Made by a program: the position numbers and the translations under genes
The notes under the pieces: model-generated
The model's input: the letters and a program-made list of their open reading frames with translations, nothing else
Database searches by the model: none
Told to the model about the DNA's origin: nothing
Shown here: positions 41,423-49,560 of the stretch, one piece after another
How the letters are laid out: every line of letters starts with the position of its first letter
How positions within the stretch are numbered: position 1 is the first letter of the stretch
Assembly (NCBI GenBank): GCA_900319525.1
Contig: ONOU01000002.1
Span: 1 to 64,000 of the forward strand
DNA from: an uncultured Prevotellaceae bacterium
GTDB taxonomy: Bacteria > Bacteroidota > Bacteroidia > Bacteroidales > Muribaculaceae
Length of the DNA: 64,000 nt
Reading direction: 5' to 3'

Positions 41423-43192
41423 ATGGAAGAAAAGAATATGATCAATCTGACGATAGATAAACACGAGGTGTGTGTTCCCGCCGGAACGATGCTGCTCGAT
41501 GCCGCCAAGACCGTGGGCATCAGCATTCCCACCTTGTGCCACATTGACCTGGAGGGTACCTGCGTCAAGAATCAGCCCGCCTCGTGCCGCATCTGTGTAG
41601 TGGAGATCGAGGGACGTCGCAACCTGGCACCCGCCTGCGCCACCCGCGTCACCCCGGGTATGGTGGTTTATACCAACAGCGCCCGTGTGATTCGCGCCCG
41701 CAAGACCGTTGCCGAGCTCATGCTCAGTGACCACCCCAACGATTGCTTGACCTGCCCCAAGTGCAGCGACTGTGAGCTCCAGCGTCTGGTAATGCGTTTC
41801 AACATCCGCACGATGCCTTATAACGGAGGTGCACAGAGTGAGCGCAAACAGGAGTTGACTCCTGCCATCTCACGCAATATGGAGAAGTGCGTTTACTGCC
41901 GCCGTTGCGAGAGCGTCTGCAACAATGTGCAGTCGGTAGGTGTCCTCAGCGCCATCCGTCGCGGTTTCAACACCACCATCGCTCCCACCTTCGACCAGAT
42001 GTTTACCGACACCAACTGTACCTATTGCGGCCAGTGTGTCGCCGTTTGTCCTACCGGTGCCCTCACCGAGCATGATTACACCAATCAGCTCATGGACGAC
42101 CTCACCAACCCCGACAAGGTGGTTGTGGCTCAGCCCGCTCCCGCTGTGCGTGTCGCTCTGGGCGAGGAATTCGGCATGAAGCCCGGCACCATCGTGACCG
42201 GCAAGATGGCTACCGCCCTGCGCGACCTGGGATTTGACTACGTGTTTGACACCGACTTCGCTGCCGACCTCACCATCATGGAGGAGGGCACCGAGATCCT
42301 GCAACGCCTCAACAAGTTCCTGGCTGGTGACAAGGATGTGAAACTGCCCATCATGACCTCGTGCTGCCCCGCTTGGGTCAACTTCTATGAGCACGAGTTC
42401 CCCGATCTGCTCGACTATCCCTCAACGGCTAAGTCACCCGCCCAGATGTTTGGTGCAGTGGCCAAGACCTATTGGGCCGAGAAGATGGGTATCCCCCGCG
42501 ACAAACTCGTTGTCGTTTCTATCATGCCCTGTCTGGCCAAGAAGTATGAGAGCAGCCGTGAAGAGTTCAAGGTGGATGGCAATCCCGATGTGGATTACAG
42601 CATCTCGACCCGCGAGCTGGGACGCCTCATCAAGCGTGCCAACATCGACTTTGTCAACCTCAAGGATGGCGACTTTGACTCGCCCCTGGGCGAATCGACC
42701 GGCGCTGGCGCCATCTTTGCCAACACTGGTGGCGTGATGGAGGCTGCACTGCGCACCGTCTATGAGGTGTACACGGGCAAGACCCTGCCTCACATCGAGT
42801 TCAACAACGTGCGTGGCCTGGAAGGCATCCGTGAGGCCGAGATCGACCTGAACGGCTTCACCCTGCGCGTGTGCGTGGCTCACACCCTGAGCAATGCCCG
42901 CAAGGTGATGGACCTGCTGCGTGCCGGCAAGCTCAACTACCATGTGGTTGAGGTGATGGCATGCCCCGGCGGCTGCATCGGCGGTGCAGGCCAGCCCTAC
43001 CACCACGGCAATATCGAGATTCTCAAGGCACGTGCTGCCGCTGTCTATCGCGAGGACGAGGGCAAGGCACTGCGCAAGAGCCACGAGAACCCCGACATCC
43101 AGAAACTCTACAAGGAATACCTGGGTGAGCCCTGCAGTGAGAAGGCACACCACCTGCTTCACACGCACTATTTTGACAAAAGCATTCACTAA
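41423..43192 (+). CDS. [FeFe] hydrogenase, group A catalytic subunit (HydA/HndD type)
   Basis: The 589-residue protein has an N-terminal plant-type [2Fe-2S] domain (Cys39, Cys55, Cys58, Cys72), a His-Cys3 cluster (His104, Cys108, Cys111, Cys117), and a two-[4Fe-4S] ferredoxin (Cys156-166 and Cys199-209). The H-cluster domain follows with its three signatures: TSCCPAW (Cys314), MPCLAKKYE and ACPGGCIGG. It makes or consumes H2. It lies between the NuoF-like and NuoE-like genes with short gaps, so all three form an operon. Confidence 0.95.
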   Translation: MEEKNMINLTIDKHEVCVPAGTMLLDAAKTVGISIPTLCHIDLEGTCVKNQPASCRICVVEIEGRRNLAPACATRVTPGMVVYTNSARVIRARKTVAELMLSDHPNDCLTCPKCSDCELQRLVMRFNIRTMPYNGGAQSERKQELTPAISRNMEKCVYCRRCESVCNNVQSVGVLSAIRRGFNTTIAPTFDQMFTDTNCTYCGQCVAVCPTGALTEHDYTNQLMDDLTNPDKVVVAQPAPAVRVALGEEFGMKPGTIVTGKMATALRDLGFDYVFDTDFAADLTIMEEGTEILQRLNKFLAGDKDVKLPIMTSCCPAWVNFYEHEFPDLLDYPSTAKSPAQMFGAVAKTYWAEKMGIPRDKLVVVSIMPCLAKKYESSREEFKVDGNPDVDYSISTRELGRLIKRANIDFVNLKDGDFDSPLGESTGAGAIFANTGGVMEAALRTVYEVYTGKTLPHIEFNNVRGLEGIREAEIDLNGFTLRVCVAHTLSNARKVMDLLRAGKLNYHVVEVMACPGGCIGGAGQPYHHGNIEILKARAAAVYREDEGKALRKSHENPDIQKLYKEYLGEPCSEKAHHLLHTHYFDKSIH

Positions 43193-43221
43193 TCGACTAA
43201 TTCAACAATCAATCACGAGAT

Positions 43222-43713
43222 ATGAAGAACAAAGAAATCAAATTGGCGTGCACCGTTGTTCAACAGGTCGAGGAGATCTGTGACAAGCATGGCAACAAGC
43301 CCGGTGAATTGATTAACGTGCTGCACGAGTGCCAGGCCCTGAATGGCTACCTGCCCGAGGAGATGCAGCGCATTATCGCCCGCAAGCTGGGCGTGCCCGC
43401 CTCCAAGGTGTATGGCGTGGTGACGTTCTATTCTTTCTTCACCATGACCCCCAAGGGCAAGCACCCGATCTCGGTCTGCCTGGGTACCGCCTGCTATGTG
43501 CGCGGTTCCGAGCGCCTGCTTGAGGAGATCAAGCGCATCCTGGGCATTGAGGTGGGCGAGACTACCGAGGACGGCAAGTTCTCGCTCGACTGCCTGCGTT
43601 GCGTGGGCGCCTGTGGTCTTGCTCCCGTTGTCATGATTGGCGAGCACGTTTATGGCCGTCTCGAGGTCAAGGACGTTCGCAAGATCCTGGACGACATCGC
43701 AGCCCAAGACTAA
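43222..43713 (+). CDS. NuoE-like subunit of the hydrogenase (HydC/HndA type)
   Basis: The 163-residue protein has the thioredoxin-like [2Fe-2S] fold of NuoE with four Cys: CLGTAC-type pair (about 92 and 97) and CLRCVGAC pair (about 133 and 137). It completes the NuoE-NuoF-HydA trimer. A terminator follows at 43742, closing the operon. Confidence 0.92.
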   Translation: MKNKEIKLACTVVQQVEEICDKHGNKPGELINVLHECQALNGYLPEEMQRIIARKLGVPASKVYGVVTFYSFFTMTPKGKHPISVCLGTACYVRGSERLLEEIKRILGIEVGETTEDGKFSLDCLRCVGACGLAPVVMIGEHVYGRLEVKDVRKILDDIAAQD

Positions 43714-43741
43714 GAATACAATTAAACATCACTAATTACCC

Positions 43742-43782
43742 GAAAGCGGGAGGACTCAATCTGGACGAGCCCTCCCGCTTTC
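43742..43782 (+). terminator. Terminator of the hydrogenase operon
   Basis: Perfect 12-bp arms GAAAGCGGGAGG (43742-43753) and CCTCCCGCTTTC (43771-43782) followed by TTAATTAAAT. Confidence 0.8.
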
Positions 43783-43848
43783 TTAATTAAATGCTTATAC
43801 CAATATAGACTTTATTTCTCTTGAATTCACCTTAATTGAATCCTTTTA

Positions 43849-43879
43849 TTGCAGGATTGGAAGAAAATTCGTAATTTTG
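43849..43879 (+). promoter_or_regulatory. Promoter of the fused hydrogenase gene
   Basis: TTG (43849-43851), 20-base spacer, TAATTTTG (43872-43879), 66 bp before the ATG at 43946. It shows the second hydrogenase is transcribed separately from the trimer. Confidence 0.65.
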
Positions 43880-43945
43880 TGAGTCAGTTTGGGTAAATAT
43901 CAATGATTGTCCCAACCCTGTGAATGATTAATTAGCTAATTGTCA

Positions 43946-45754
43946 ATGGATATTAAACAAGATAAGTCATTAAATAGTCTGAGGAGAGAAGTGCAGCCGG
44001 ATAATGCCGAAAAGGTTTACGGCTTGATCGCTAATTCCCATGTCCAGGTGTTGTGCTGCTGCGGCTCGTCATGCTATGAATCGGGCAGCTTGAAGATCAT
44101 TGACAATTTCATTCGCGTCATTGCCGAGTACGGTTTGGGTAGCCGTGTTGACGTTGTGGCAACGGGGTGTTTCGGCTTTTGTGCCAAAGGACCTATCGTC
44201 AGGATCATGCCCGACAACACGACCTATGTGCAGGTGCACCCCGAGGATGTCGAGGATATCGTCAAGACGCACATCATCGATGGCCGTCTGCTTGAGGAAC
44301 GGCTGCAATATGTCGACTTCACGGCCCATCAGCTGATGGACGACTCCAAGCGCTGGAGCTCCTATCCCAAGCAGCTGTCGATGGACGCCATGTTGCATGA
44401 CTACATCTACGAGATCGGCGGCAAGAAGTTCCTGTCGGTGATGTCCTACAAGATCGATGCCGACAAGTGTAAGGGCTGTGGCGCCTGCAAGCGCGGCTGT
44501 TCCAGCCAGGCCATCGTGGGCGACCTGCGTCACCCCCATGTGGTCAATCCCTATAAATGTACCTGCTGCGGCCACTGCACGACCAAGTGCAAGTTTGACG
44601 CCATCCATGGCCCCGTCGGCGCCCTGAGCGAGCGCAACTATGTCGAGGACCTGCTGGTCGATGTGGCCGACCCCGACAAGATTGTCGTGGCCCAGACGGC
44701 TCCCGCTGTGCGCTACGCGCTAGGTGAGGAATTCGGTATGCCGCCAGGCACCATCGTCACGGGCAAGATGATTACGGCCCTGCGCAAGGTGGGCGTGGAC
44801 TATGTGTTCGATACCGACTTTGGCGCCGACATCACCATCATGGAGGAGGCTGCCGAGATTGTTGACCGGCTCAAGAAATTCATCGCCGGAGACAAGTCGG
44901 TGCGCATCCCCATCACAACGTCGTGTTGCCCTGCATGGGTCAACTTCTTTGAGAACGATTATCCCGACCTGCGCGAGTATCCCTCGACCTGCAAGTCGCC
45001 TGCCCAGATGCTGGGTGCCGTGCTAAAGAGCTATTGGGCCGAGCGCATGGGCGTACCGCGTGACAAGCTTGTTGTGGTATCGGTGATGCCCTGCTTGTCT
45101 AAGAAATATGAGTGCGCGCGCGACGAGTTCATTACCAACGGTAATCCCGACGTGGATTACTCAATCACGACGATCGAGCTGGCCGAACTGATTCGCCGCA
45201 TGAACATCGACTTCGGCAAGCTGCACGATGGCGAGTTTGATGCCCCATTGGGCGACAGCAGTGGCGCCGGCGCCATCTTCGGCACGACGGGCGGTGTCAT
45301 GGAGGCGGCGCTGCGCACGGTCTATGAGGAATTTACGGGAAAGGAACTGGCGCATGTCGAGTTTGAGCAGGTGCGTGGCCTTGACGGTATTCATGAGGCC
45401 GTTATCGACCTTGACGGCTTTGAACTGAAGGTGTGCGTGGTCAACACGTTAGCCAACGCCCGCATCGTGATGGACAAGCTGCGTGAAGGCGAGCTGGAAT
45501 ATCATGTCATCGAGGTGATGGCATGTCCCGGTGGTTGCATCGGCGGCACCGGCCAACCTTATCATCACGGCGATATCGAGGTGATCAAGGCGCGCCAGCG
45601 TGCCATCTACAGCGAGGACATCGGCAGGAAACTGCGCAAGAGTCACCTCAATCCTGTCATCCAGCGCCTGTATCGCGAGTTCCTGGGTGAGCCGTTGCAT
45701 GGCAAGGCCCATGAGCTCCTGCATACCAAGTACCGCGATAAGTCGATCCTGTAG
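43946..45754 (+). CDS. [FeFe] hydrogenase with N-terminal thioredoxin-like ferredoxin domain (fused architecture)
   Basis: The 602-residue protein starts at the ATG at 43946. Residues about 30-130 resemble the N-terminal [2Fe-2S] domain of the NuoF-like protein encoded at 39500 (VQVLCCCGSSC and GCFGFCAKGPIVRIMPDN). Residues 170-220 resemble that protein's C-terminal ferredoxin (Cys175-185, Cys205-215). Then comes the H-cluster domain with TTSCCPAW (Cys327, Cys328), MPCLSKKYE (Cys383) and ACPGGC (Cys527, Cys531), closely related to that of the enzyme at 41423. The FMN/NADH core is absent, and so are the plant-type [2Fe-2S] and His-Cys3 clusters. It could be a ferredoxin-linked or sensory hydrogenase. 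Confidence 0.9.
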   Translation: MDIKQDKSLNSLRREVQPDNAEKVYGLIANSHVQVLCCCGSSCYESGSLKIIDNFIRVIAEYGLGSRVDVVATGCFGFCAKGPIVRIMPDNTTYVQVHPEDVEDIVKTHIIDGRLLEERLQYVDFTAHQLMDDSKRWSSYPKQLSMDAMLHDYIYEIGGKKFLSVMSYKIDADKCKGCGACKRGCSSQAIVGDLRHPHVVNPYKCTCCGHCTTKCKFDAIHGPVGALSERNYVEDLLVDVADPDKIVVAQTAPAVRYALGEEFGMPPGTIVTGKMITALRKVGVDYVFDTDFGADITIMEEAAEIVDRLKKFIAGDKSVRIPITTSCCPAWVNFFENDYPDLREYPSTCKSPAQMLGAVLKSYWAERMGVPRDKLVVVSVMPCLSKKYECARDEFITNGNPDVDYSITTIELAELIRRMNIDFGKLHDGEFDAPLGDSSGAGAIFGTTGGVMEAALRTVYEEFTGKELAHVEFEQVRGLDGIHEAVIDLDGFELKVCVVNTLANARIVMDKLREGELEYHVIEVMACPGGCIGGTGQPYHHGDIEVIKARQRAIYSEDIGRKLRKSHLNPVIQRLYREFLGEPLHGKAHELLHTKYRDKSIL

Positions 45755-45823
45755 TGTGGCTACTGGTGCGTCAGCATTGCGAGTAAATTCACCATTACTA
45801 TTATAAAAGAACGAGGAAAAGAC

Positions 45824-46594
45824 ATGATGAATAATATTAAACCAATGTTCATGGCATTGCTTGCTGTTGCGTGTCTGTTAACCGGTTGCAAGAGTGCCCA
45901 AGATATAGCTCGCATACAGGACAAGACGATGGATTCGAGCCAGTTTGTCAACATTACTGACGTTGTGCCCGATGCCATTCTCGAGATCAGGTATTACAGC
46001 ACCTACAACTTTGTGGGGGCGCGCATCGACGGCTATGAGGAGCCGATGGCGCTGATGACCCGCGTGGCTGCCGACAGCCTGCGTGCCGCGAGTGACGACC
46101 TGAGGCGTCAGGGTTACACCATCAAGATTTATGACGCTTACCGTCCGCAGCGAGGGGTGGATCACTTCATGCGCTGGTCCCAAGACCTGGGCGACACGCT
46201 GACCAAAGCCTATTTTTATCCCTATCTGACCAAGAAACAGGTGTTTGACGGCGAGTATGTCGCTACCCGCAGCGGGCACTCGCGCGGATCGACGATAGAC
46301 TTGACCATTGTGGACATGAAAACGGGCAAGGAGGTCGATATGGGCGGCACGTTCGACTGGTTTGGCGTCGAGAGTCATCCCGATTACGGCGGCGGCAATC
46401 CCGAAACGATGGAGTTCCTGCAGACGGTGCCTGATTTCACTGCCGAGCAGTTCTATAACCGCATGATCCTGCGTGCGGCCATGCTGCGTCATGGCTTCAA
46501 GCCGCTGGACAACGAGTGGTGGCATTTCACGTTGCGTGATGAGCCCTTCCCCGACACCTACTTTAATTTCCCCGTCAAGCGCCTGGAGAAATAA
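45824..46594 (+). CDS. VanX-like D-alanyl-D-alanine dipeptidase, lipoprotein
   Basis: The 256-residue protein has a lipoprotein signal (lipobox LLTGCKS). It carries the M15 zinc peptidase motifs: SGHSRGSTIDLTI (S-x-H-x-x-G-x-x-x-D, about 148-160) and EWWHF near 230. The family cleaves D-Ala-D-Ala and here probably recycles wall dipeptides, with no vancomycin resistance genes alongside. A purine-rich GAGGAA precedes the ATG. It separates the fused hydrogenase from hydF, without an obvious functional link. Confidence 0.88.
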   Translation: MMNNIKPMFMALLAVACLLTGCKSAQDIARIQDKTMDSSQFVNITDVVPDAILEIRYYSTYNFVGARIDGYEEPMALMTRVAADSLRAASDDLRRQGYTIKIYDAYRPQRGVDHFMRWSQDLGDTLTKAYFYPYLTKKQVFDGEYVATRSGHSRGSTIDLTIVDMKTGKEVDMGGTFDWFGVESHPDYGGGNPETMEFLQTVPDFTAEQFYNRMILRAAMLRHGFKPLDNEWWHFTLRDEPFPDTYFNFPVKRLEK

Positions 46595-46636
46595 TAAACA
46601 GTCGGCATCATCGTCAGGATGCGATCTGCAATGAGG

Positions 46637-47839
46637 TCAGGGGAGTGATACCTTTCCCAGGATGCCCTTGATGTGGGCGATGGCGATGCCGTAGTTGGTC
46701 ATCGGCACGCCCTGTTGGCGGCATTGCTGCTCGCGCTGGAGCATGAAGCGGCGGTTGAACATGCAGCCCCCGCAATGGATAACGAGGTCATAACCTGACA
46801 AGTCTTGGGGAAAATCTTTACCCGCAACAATGTCAACAGTCAATCCCTGTCCCACGCGCTGCCGCAGCATGCGGGGTATCTTTTCGCGTCCGATGTCCTC
46901 GGCCAGCGGGGCATGAGTGCATGCCTCGGCGATGAGCACGCGTGATTGTTCCGTAAGGCGGTCGATGGCGGGAGCGCTCTCGACCAGATAGCCGATGTCG
47001 CCCTTGTGTGCCGCCATCAATACAGAAAAGGAAGTGAGCTTGCTCCGGGCGGGCTTTTTCTGTTCCACGATGTCAAACACCTGCGAGTCGGTGATGATGA
47101 GCCGTGGCGGTTCCTTGAGTGCCGACAGCGTGCGGTCAATGTCCTCGGTAGTGCAGCACACGGCGATACAGCGCTTCTCCATCAAGTCGCGCAGCGTCTG
47201 CACCTGCGGCAGTATCAAGCGGCCTTTGGGAGCCTGCGGATCCTGTGGCATGACCAGCAGCACGGTGTCGCCCACTTGGGCAAGACTGCCCGTGAGCGAT
47301 CGATTGTCGCTTTCGGGCATCAGGCCAGCGAGCGTTTTCCGCAACAAGTCAAGTCCTGTTCCCTTGATTGCGCTGACGGGGATGACATCACATCCCAGCC
47401 GTTTTGCAATATCGCTGAGTAGGGTAGAGGGCACCCCGTTCAACAGGTCCACCTTATTTAATACAGCAACATAGGGGACGTTTGCCTGCTTGAGCAATGC
47501 AGCCCAAGCCGCCTCGTCGTCGAGGTTTGAACCGTCGGTCACCAGCAGGGCAATATCGGTCTGCTTGATAACCTCGCGGGTGCGCTCGGTGCGCAGGTCG
47601 CCCACCTTGCCCGTGTCGTCAAAGCCTGCTGTGTCGATGAGCACACACGGCCCCAGCGGCAATATCTCCATCGACTTGATGACCGGGTCGGTCGTCGTTC
47701 CCGCCATATCGCTCACGATGGCAATCTGTTGCCCCGTGAGTGCGTTGATGAGCGATGACTTGCCCACATTGCGGCGTCCAAACAACGCAATGTGCACCCT
47801 CTCACCCCTCGGCGCCCTGTTAAAAGCCTGATCTAGCAT
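46637..47839 (-). CDS. hydF: [FeFe] hydrogenase maturation GTPase HydF
   Basis: Starting at the ATG at 47839 (MLDQAFNRAPRGERVHIALF) the product has 400 residues, the family norm; the longer frame adds only an AT-rich hydrophobic artefact. GTPase motifs are GRRNVGKSSLINAL, DTAGF and NKVD. The C-terminal cluster-binding Cys are in EACTHAPL and HCGGC. HydF is the scaffold on which the two-iron subcluster is assembled before transfer to hydrogenase. It follows hydG on the same strand. Confidence 0.95.
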   Translation of the reverse strand: MLDQAFNRAPRGERVHIALFGRRNVGKSSLINALTGQQIAIVSDMAGTTTDPVIKSMEILPLGPCVLIDTAGFDDTGKVGDLRTERTREVIKQTDIALLVTDGSNLDDEAAWAALLKQANVPYVAVLNKVDLLNGVPSTLLSDIAKRLGCDVIPVSAIKGTGLDLLRKTLAGLMPESDNRSLTGSLAQVGDTVLLVMPQDPQAPKGRLILPQVQTLRDLMEKRCIAVCCTTEDIDRTLSALKEPPRLIITDSQVFDIVEQKKPARSKLTSFSVLMAAHKGDIGYLVESAPAIDRLTEQSRVLIAEACTHAPLAEDIGREKIPRMLRQRVGQGLTVDIVAGKDFPQDLSGYDLVIHCGGCMFNRRFMLQREQQCRQQGVPMTNYGIAIAHIKGILGKVSLP

Positions 47840-47860
47840 AAGAACGTTATTATTAAAAAG

Positions 47861-47940
47861 GAAAACAATAAATACAATAATTACAATTGTTTGAACATCA
47901 GTCATTTGTATTTATTGTATTTATTGTATTTATTGTTTTC
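47861..47940. repeat. Exact 20-bp inverted repeat between hydG and hydF
   Basis: GAAAACAATAAATACAATAA (47861-47880) and its exact complement (47921-47940) flank a 40-base centre. On the mRNA it lies 22 bases before the hydF start. Almost no G-C pairs, so the stem is weak in spite of its length. Confidence 0.8.
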
Positions 47941-47953
47941 TTCTTGTGATTAC

Positions 47954-49369
47954 TTAGAAGTAGAAGTCGCGCTTGCCTGCGGCGATGTCTTGGATGTGCT
48001 GGGTGGCGATTTCGCGCACGCGTTCATTGGATATCTTGGACAATTCCTTCTCAATCAGGGCATTGCCCTTGATGATGGTGTCCTCGCTGGCAAAGTCCAT
48101 GAGATACTCCTTGAGCGTCATGATGGCGTTGGGGGTGCAGATGTCACCGATTTTTCCGGCCTTGCACAGGGACATGAAGCGGTCGCCCGTGCGGCCCGAA
48201 CGGTAACATGCGGTGCAGAAGCTGGGCAGGTAACCGATGCTCAGCAGCCAGTTGATGACCTCGTCGAGGGTGCGCGTGTCGCTCACGTCAAATTGGGCCG
48301 TCTCGTCGTGGCGCTCTACGGTGGTGTAACCGCCCACGCTGGTGCGGCTGCCGCCGCTGATCTGTGACACGCCCAGGTCAAGCACCTTGGCGCGCACGCT
48401 CTGGCTCTCACGGGTGGAGATGATCATGCCCGTATAGGGCACGGCCAGACGGATGACGGCGATAATGCGGCAGAAGATGTCGTCGGGCAGCACGTCGGGG
48501 AACTCATCAAGGGTGATGTCCTCGGCGGGGCAGATGCGCGGCACGCTGATGGTGTGCGGTCCCACACCGAATTTGGCTTCCAGATGCTCGGCATGCATCA
48601 GCAGCCCCACGAAGTCATAGCGGTAGGTCGTCAGGCCATACAGCACACCGATGCCCACATCGTCACAACCGCCCATCTGGGCTCGGTCCATCGCCTCGGT
48701 GTGATAGCAGTAGTTGCTCTTGGGGCCTGTGGGATGCAGGGCCTCGTAGTTCTTGCGGTTATAGGTTTCCTGGAACAGGATATAGGTGCCGATGCCGGCG
48801 GCCTTCAACTTCTCGTAGGCTTCGACCTCGGTGGCCGCGATGTTCACGTTCAGGCGGCGGATCTCGCCGTTGCCCACCTTGGTGTCATAGATGGTGTGAA
48901 TTGACTCCAAGATGTACTCCAGCGGGTTCATCACGGGATGTTCACCAGCCTCCAGTGCGATGCGCTTGTGACCCATCTTGACCAGCGCCTCAACCTCGGC
49001 ACGGATTTCTTCCTGTGACAGTTTCTTGCGCGGGATGGTCTTGTTCTTGGCATGGTAGGGGCAATAGACACAGCCGTTGATGCAGTAGTTGGACAGATAC
49101 AGCGGCGCAAACATCACGATGCGGTTGCCATAGAAACGTCGTTTCACGTCTTTGGCCAGCTGCTCGTAACGTTCAATCAGGTCGGGCTGGTCGCAGTCCA
49201 GCAACACGGCGGCCTCACGGTGTGTAAGGCCCTTGCACAGGGCAGCCTTGTCAATGATTTGCTCAATCAGGGCGCGGTTGCTCTTGTTCTTCTCGGCATA
49301 GGATAGAGTATCTAATATCTCACTATCGTCGATAAATTCATCAGCGTGATTTGACTTGACGTTATACAT
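47954..49369 (-). CDS. hydG: [FeFe] hydrogenase maturase HydG (radical SAM tyrosine lyase)
   Basis: Starting at the ATG at 49369 (MYNVKSNHADEF) the product has 471 residues. The radical SAM motif C-x3-C-x2-C is CINGCVYC (about 96). HydG cleaves tyrosine and makes the Fe-CO-CN unit of the H-cluster; its C-terminal auxiliary cluster Cys are seen at CTACYRSGRTGDRFM. It is the first gene of the hydG-hydF unit. The third maturase, HydE, is not in the window. A -7 element TATATTTG lies at 49412-49405. Confidence 0.94.
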   Translation of the reverse strand: MYNVKSNHADEFIDDSEILDTLSYAEKNKSNRALIEQIIDKAALCKGLTHREAAVLLDCDQPDLIERYEQLAKDVKRRFYGNRIVMFAPLYLSNYCINGCVYCPYHAKNKTIPRKKLSQEEIRAEVEALVKMGHKRIALEAGEHPVMNPLEYILESIHTIYDTKVGNGEIRRLNVNIAATEVEAYEKLKAAGIGTYILFQETYNRKNYEALHPTGPKSNYCYHTEAMDRAQMGGCDDVGIGVLYGLTTYRYDFVGLLMHAEHLEAKFGVGPHTISVPRICPAEDITLDEFPDVLPDDIFCRIIAVIRLAVPYTGMIISTRESQSVRAKVLDLGVSQISGGSRTSVGGYTTVERHDETAQFDVSDTRTLDEVINWLLSIGYLPSFCTACYRSGRTGDRFMSLCKAGKIGDICTPNAIMTLKEYLMDFASEDTIIKGNALIEKELSKISNERVREIATQHIQDIAAGKRDFYF

Positions 49370-49527
49370 GATATTCAAGAATAGTTATTAGTTGTTACAA
49401 CCTGCAAATATACTATTTTTTTGTGTCGATATGGTCATCGAATGTCAAAAAACGAAAAAAAACAAAAAATGGCACGTTTCTTGTCAATAAAATCCTGGCT
49501 GATGGCTCTCAAGTGTGGAGTTTTAGC

Positions 49528-49535
49528 TAATTTTG
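49528..49535 (+). promoter_or_regulatory. -7 element upstream of lptD
   Basis: TAATTTTG, 25 bp before the TTG start of lptD. It places transcription start near 49542, excluding upstream ATG codons and supporting the TTG. Confidence 0.5.
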
Positions 49536-49560
49536 CAGGATATTTTGTGTAAAAAGAACA

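Noticed and set aside
45824..46594. Vancomycin resistance gene
   Set aside because: VanX-like dipeptidases are common as housekeeping or wall-recycling lipoproteins; no vanH/vanA or vanRS genes are present.
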